DNA of 64,000 nt from Mya arenaria (taxonomy: Eukaryota; Mollusca; Bivalvia; Myida; Myidae), in assembly GCF_026914265.1 (NCBI RefSeq), contig NC_069124.1, positions 74,648,765 through 74,712,764 of the forward strand, in the 5' to 3' direction. A model generated the notes under the pieces. The model ran no database searches, was not told the origin of the DNA, and saw only the letters and a program-made list of their open reading frames with translations. Numbering within the stretch: the first letter of the stretch is position 1; every line of letters starts with the position of its first letter. A program made the position numbers and the translations under genes. Positions 61,760-64,000 of the stretch are shown one piece after another.

Positions 61760-63150
61760 TCTGCGTCCTGTTGTCTGCTGCAATCTCAGTGTCAATTTCT
61801 TATTTCTTCTACCTGACCTCTTGTCACAAACTGTTTGATTTTTGAATAATTCAACCATAAAAATGCTGAAATACGAGGTCGCATGTGAGAGGATAAGAAA
61901 AAATCTTCTGAACTGCTTACTTCAGTCGGAATGTTACAAAGTGGTATGCTATTATGAATTTACATTTAAAATTAAATATTTAGAATATAATGCGGATGTC
62001 TCTTGATTCGGACACTGTTCTTGAATATATTAATTATATGAACCTTTCCATGGTTTGTTCTAAAGAGAAAGGTAAAAACTTAAAAAAGACAAAAATTGTT
62101 TTTGGTTGCAACTGGGACTTTTCACAAATCCTAATCCCAGGTTGCAATGTAGTCCAAATAATTGTACGTTGACAGATCTTTTTTACAATTTTGGATATGG
62201 CAAATCATTCAAGTACAAATTGTTTTGTACAAAGAGTGGGAATTTATACCGATCAAGATTCTGGATTAAAGCATATTGGGTCAATAAAATATCATAAAAA
62301 CAAGAAATATTACCAGATAATGATATTTTATATTAGTTCCGTACTCAAAAAAATAAATATCCGATAACTTAGTATGAGTTTGATGTGTTTTTCTTCATTT
62401 CATACTGTCAAATCATAATAATATGTACATGAAGGGCACCTGCAAGGCTGTGGTTCACAGTTTTACAGCAATCAAAACACTTCGGCCATGGCTGAGTTGT
62501 TACAATTGTATATATTAGGTCTATCTCGAAGTTGCTGGAGATGGTCGAGTTGTTACGATTTGCATAATCGTTGTCTGTGTCTGTCAAGTTTTGTTTTATT
62601 GGAAAGGTAAATCCTGTGTTTTAAAGCATTTAATGCTTGTTTTGTGCAAACTATCTTTGCACTTGCATGGTTAAATATGAATATTAACCTTTATCATCTA
62701 TCTCAAACATAAAATACTTCTCTAAATACAATTGGGTCACGGACACTACGGACCAGACATTACGGACCAGATTTAGGGACACTACGGACCAGATTTAGGG
62801 ACATTACGGACCATCTTCAGAAACTTACGGACCATCATTTATAATGTTTTTAAACATTTTTTTTTTTTAATTTATTCACTCAGTGGTCTTAAATTTGTTA
62901 ATAAATACTTGAATATTAGTGCTCAGTATGAAAATTATCTTTAATGTAACTGAAAAATCCAGGAAATTCCAATGTTAAACATCAATGTATTTTTAATAAA
63001 ATATTATAATAATTTGAATAATAATGAACGAAATATGTGTTTATCCTATAATTGTAAATGTGAATATTAATGTTTTCATATGTGATCGATTGCATTCTGA
63101 AATAAACTTTGAATTGTCATATTTGTTTGTTTTCCGTTTCAACTGTTTTA
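61760..63150. other. Noncoding; short repeat of an ACGGACC motif
   Basis: Contains about 62740-62835, where CACTACGGACCAG, ATTACGGACCAG and GATTTAGGGACA recur five times at about 20-25 bp. No exon was recognised in the rest. Confidence 0.45.
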
Positions 63151-63210
63151 ATTGAAAGGTTCAGTCAAGGCGGCGAATCCACGTGACCAAATGGTTGGTT
63201 TCAATGCAAG

Positions 63211-63444
63211 ATGGCGTCACCAAAACGCTCGACTCGAGCCGAAAATCAACGTTATATCTATAATTATGATAGTTTCTTGGAATTTAAACATAGCCTATCA
63301 TATGCCTACCTACCTAGTGTGTATTTACATATCCATATTTTCCTTGAATTTGTTACTGTTTTCGAGAACACTTTTGCAATGTTTCCAACATGTACACAAT
63401 CCGACTGGAAGGTTACAGTTCCATTTATCATTTTGGCTCAGATT
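63211..63444 (+). CDS. Weak candidate first exon or small gene
   Basis: Starts CAAGATGGCGTC, a good start context, and reads MASPKRSTRAENQRYIYN onward. The first about 35 codons are better than background (basic, polar); the later part drifts into hydrophobic AT-rich codons. It may be a first exon using the GTGTAT donor near 63320, or chance. No family was recognised. The 3' part overlaps the left arm of an inverted repeat. Confidence 0.2.
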
Positions 63445-63835
63445 TAGTAGAAAATGAGATAAAAGTTCGGGAAAACCGCATAAAACACTTAAGTTTTGTT
63501 TAAATATAACAGGTACAGGTATTTGTGAACAAATATATTAATGATTTTAAAAGATATGAGAACGAAATGAAAATGATAGATTGCAGCTCCGATTTTTACA
63601 AAGATAGGTTGCAGTTGCATATATAGGCTTCCGTCTTGACTGCGAATTCTTTGACTTATTTTTAGTCTCCAAAACAAAAGTATAACCTTTTTTACTTACG
63701 TTTGAACAAGATCAACGAATTACACTCGATTGGTTTGTAATGTCAACATGCCATAATCTCATTTTCCGCTAAATCTGAGCCAAAATGATAAATGGCAATG
63801 TAACTTACCAGTCGGATTGTGTATTGAGCCGTGGG
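63385..63835. repeat. Inverted repeat, about 70-bp arms, about 300-bp spacer
   Basis: CACAATCCGACTGGAAGGTT at 63391 and following (ATTTATCATTTTGGCTCAGA) is found reversed at about 63755-63830. The right arm on the minus strand contains GACTG followed by GTAAGT, a good donor, which the left arm lacks. It could be a transposon pair, or an exon copied in reverse. Confidence 0.6.
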
Positions 63836-64000
63836 TTCAGTGAAAGTGCGCCGTTACAATGGGTTTTCACACTTTTATGATTGCCAATTAAAGGTTGTCA
63901 GTATAATGTTTGTTTCTTTTGTTATATACCGCCGATAATTGCGGGTACAATTATAACTAATAAACACTAATTAAGGCAACAGAAATCGCCAGTTTTAAAC

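Overview
This window is intron-rich, AT-rich eukaryotic DNA. The coding genes are animal: an AMPA-type glutamate receptor, kinesin-II KIF3A, and small secreted cysteine-rich peptides. Several dispersed repeats resemble repeats I know from marine molluscs, so a mollusc, most likely a bivalve, is the best guess. That is inference; no taxonomic marker gene is present.

Layout. (1) About 3.2-10.1 kb, plus strand: the 3' part of an ionotropic glutamate receptor gene, ten coding exons from ligand-binding segment S1 to the stop codon. The amino-terminal domain must lie upstream of the window. Its introns carry SINE-like, foldback and pogo-like elements, a 32-bp minisatellite, and a 53-bp tandem duplication that copies a splice donor. 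(2) About 12.3-38.3 kb, minus strand: five intact tandem genes (A to E), each with four exons, coding for secreted pacifastin-like peptides of 95-107 residues. Each has a signal peptide, six cysteines in the pacifastin spacing, and a Gly/His/Pro-rich tail. Four of the five duplicated units also carry a relic of the receptor's last exon and 3'UTR, so the array grew by copying a segment whose edge lay inside the receptor gene. (3) About 39.9-47.2 kb: repeats, namely a 3-kb array of a 47-bp unit, a 0.6-kb array of a 13-bp unit, and two dispersed repeats. (4) About 47.6-61.7 kb, minus strand: a complete KIF3A gene of 17 coding exons and 694 codons, with a hAT-type MITE and a possible 9-nt microexon in its introns. 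(5) About 61.8-64 kb: mostly noncoding, with one weak candidate first exon and an inverted repeat.

The strongest candidate for an undescribed system is the pacifastin-like array. The frame, splice sites, TATA box and CCAAT box are kept in all five copies. The residue at the expected protease-reactive P1 position differs between copies (Leu, Gln, Gln, Arg, Arg), as if one cluster encodes inhibitors of different specificity. Two further points stand out: a 107-codon open frame with a hydrophobic end follows the KIF3A stop codon in the same frame, and the AMPA-type receptor has Leu at its Q/R site.
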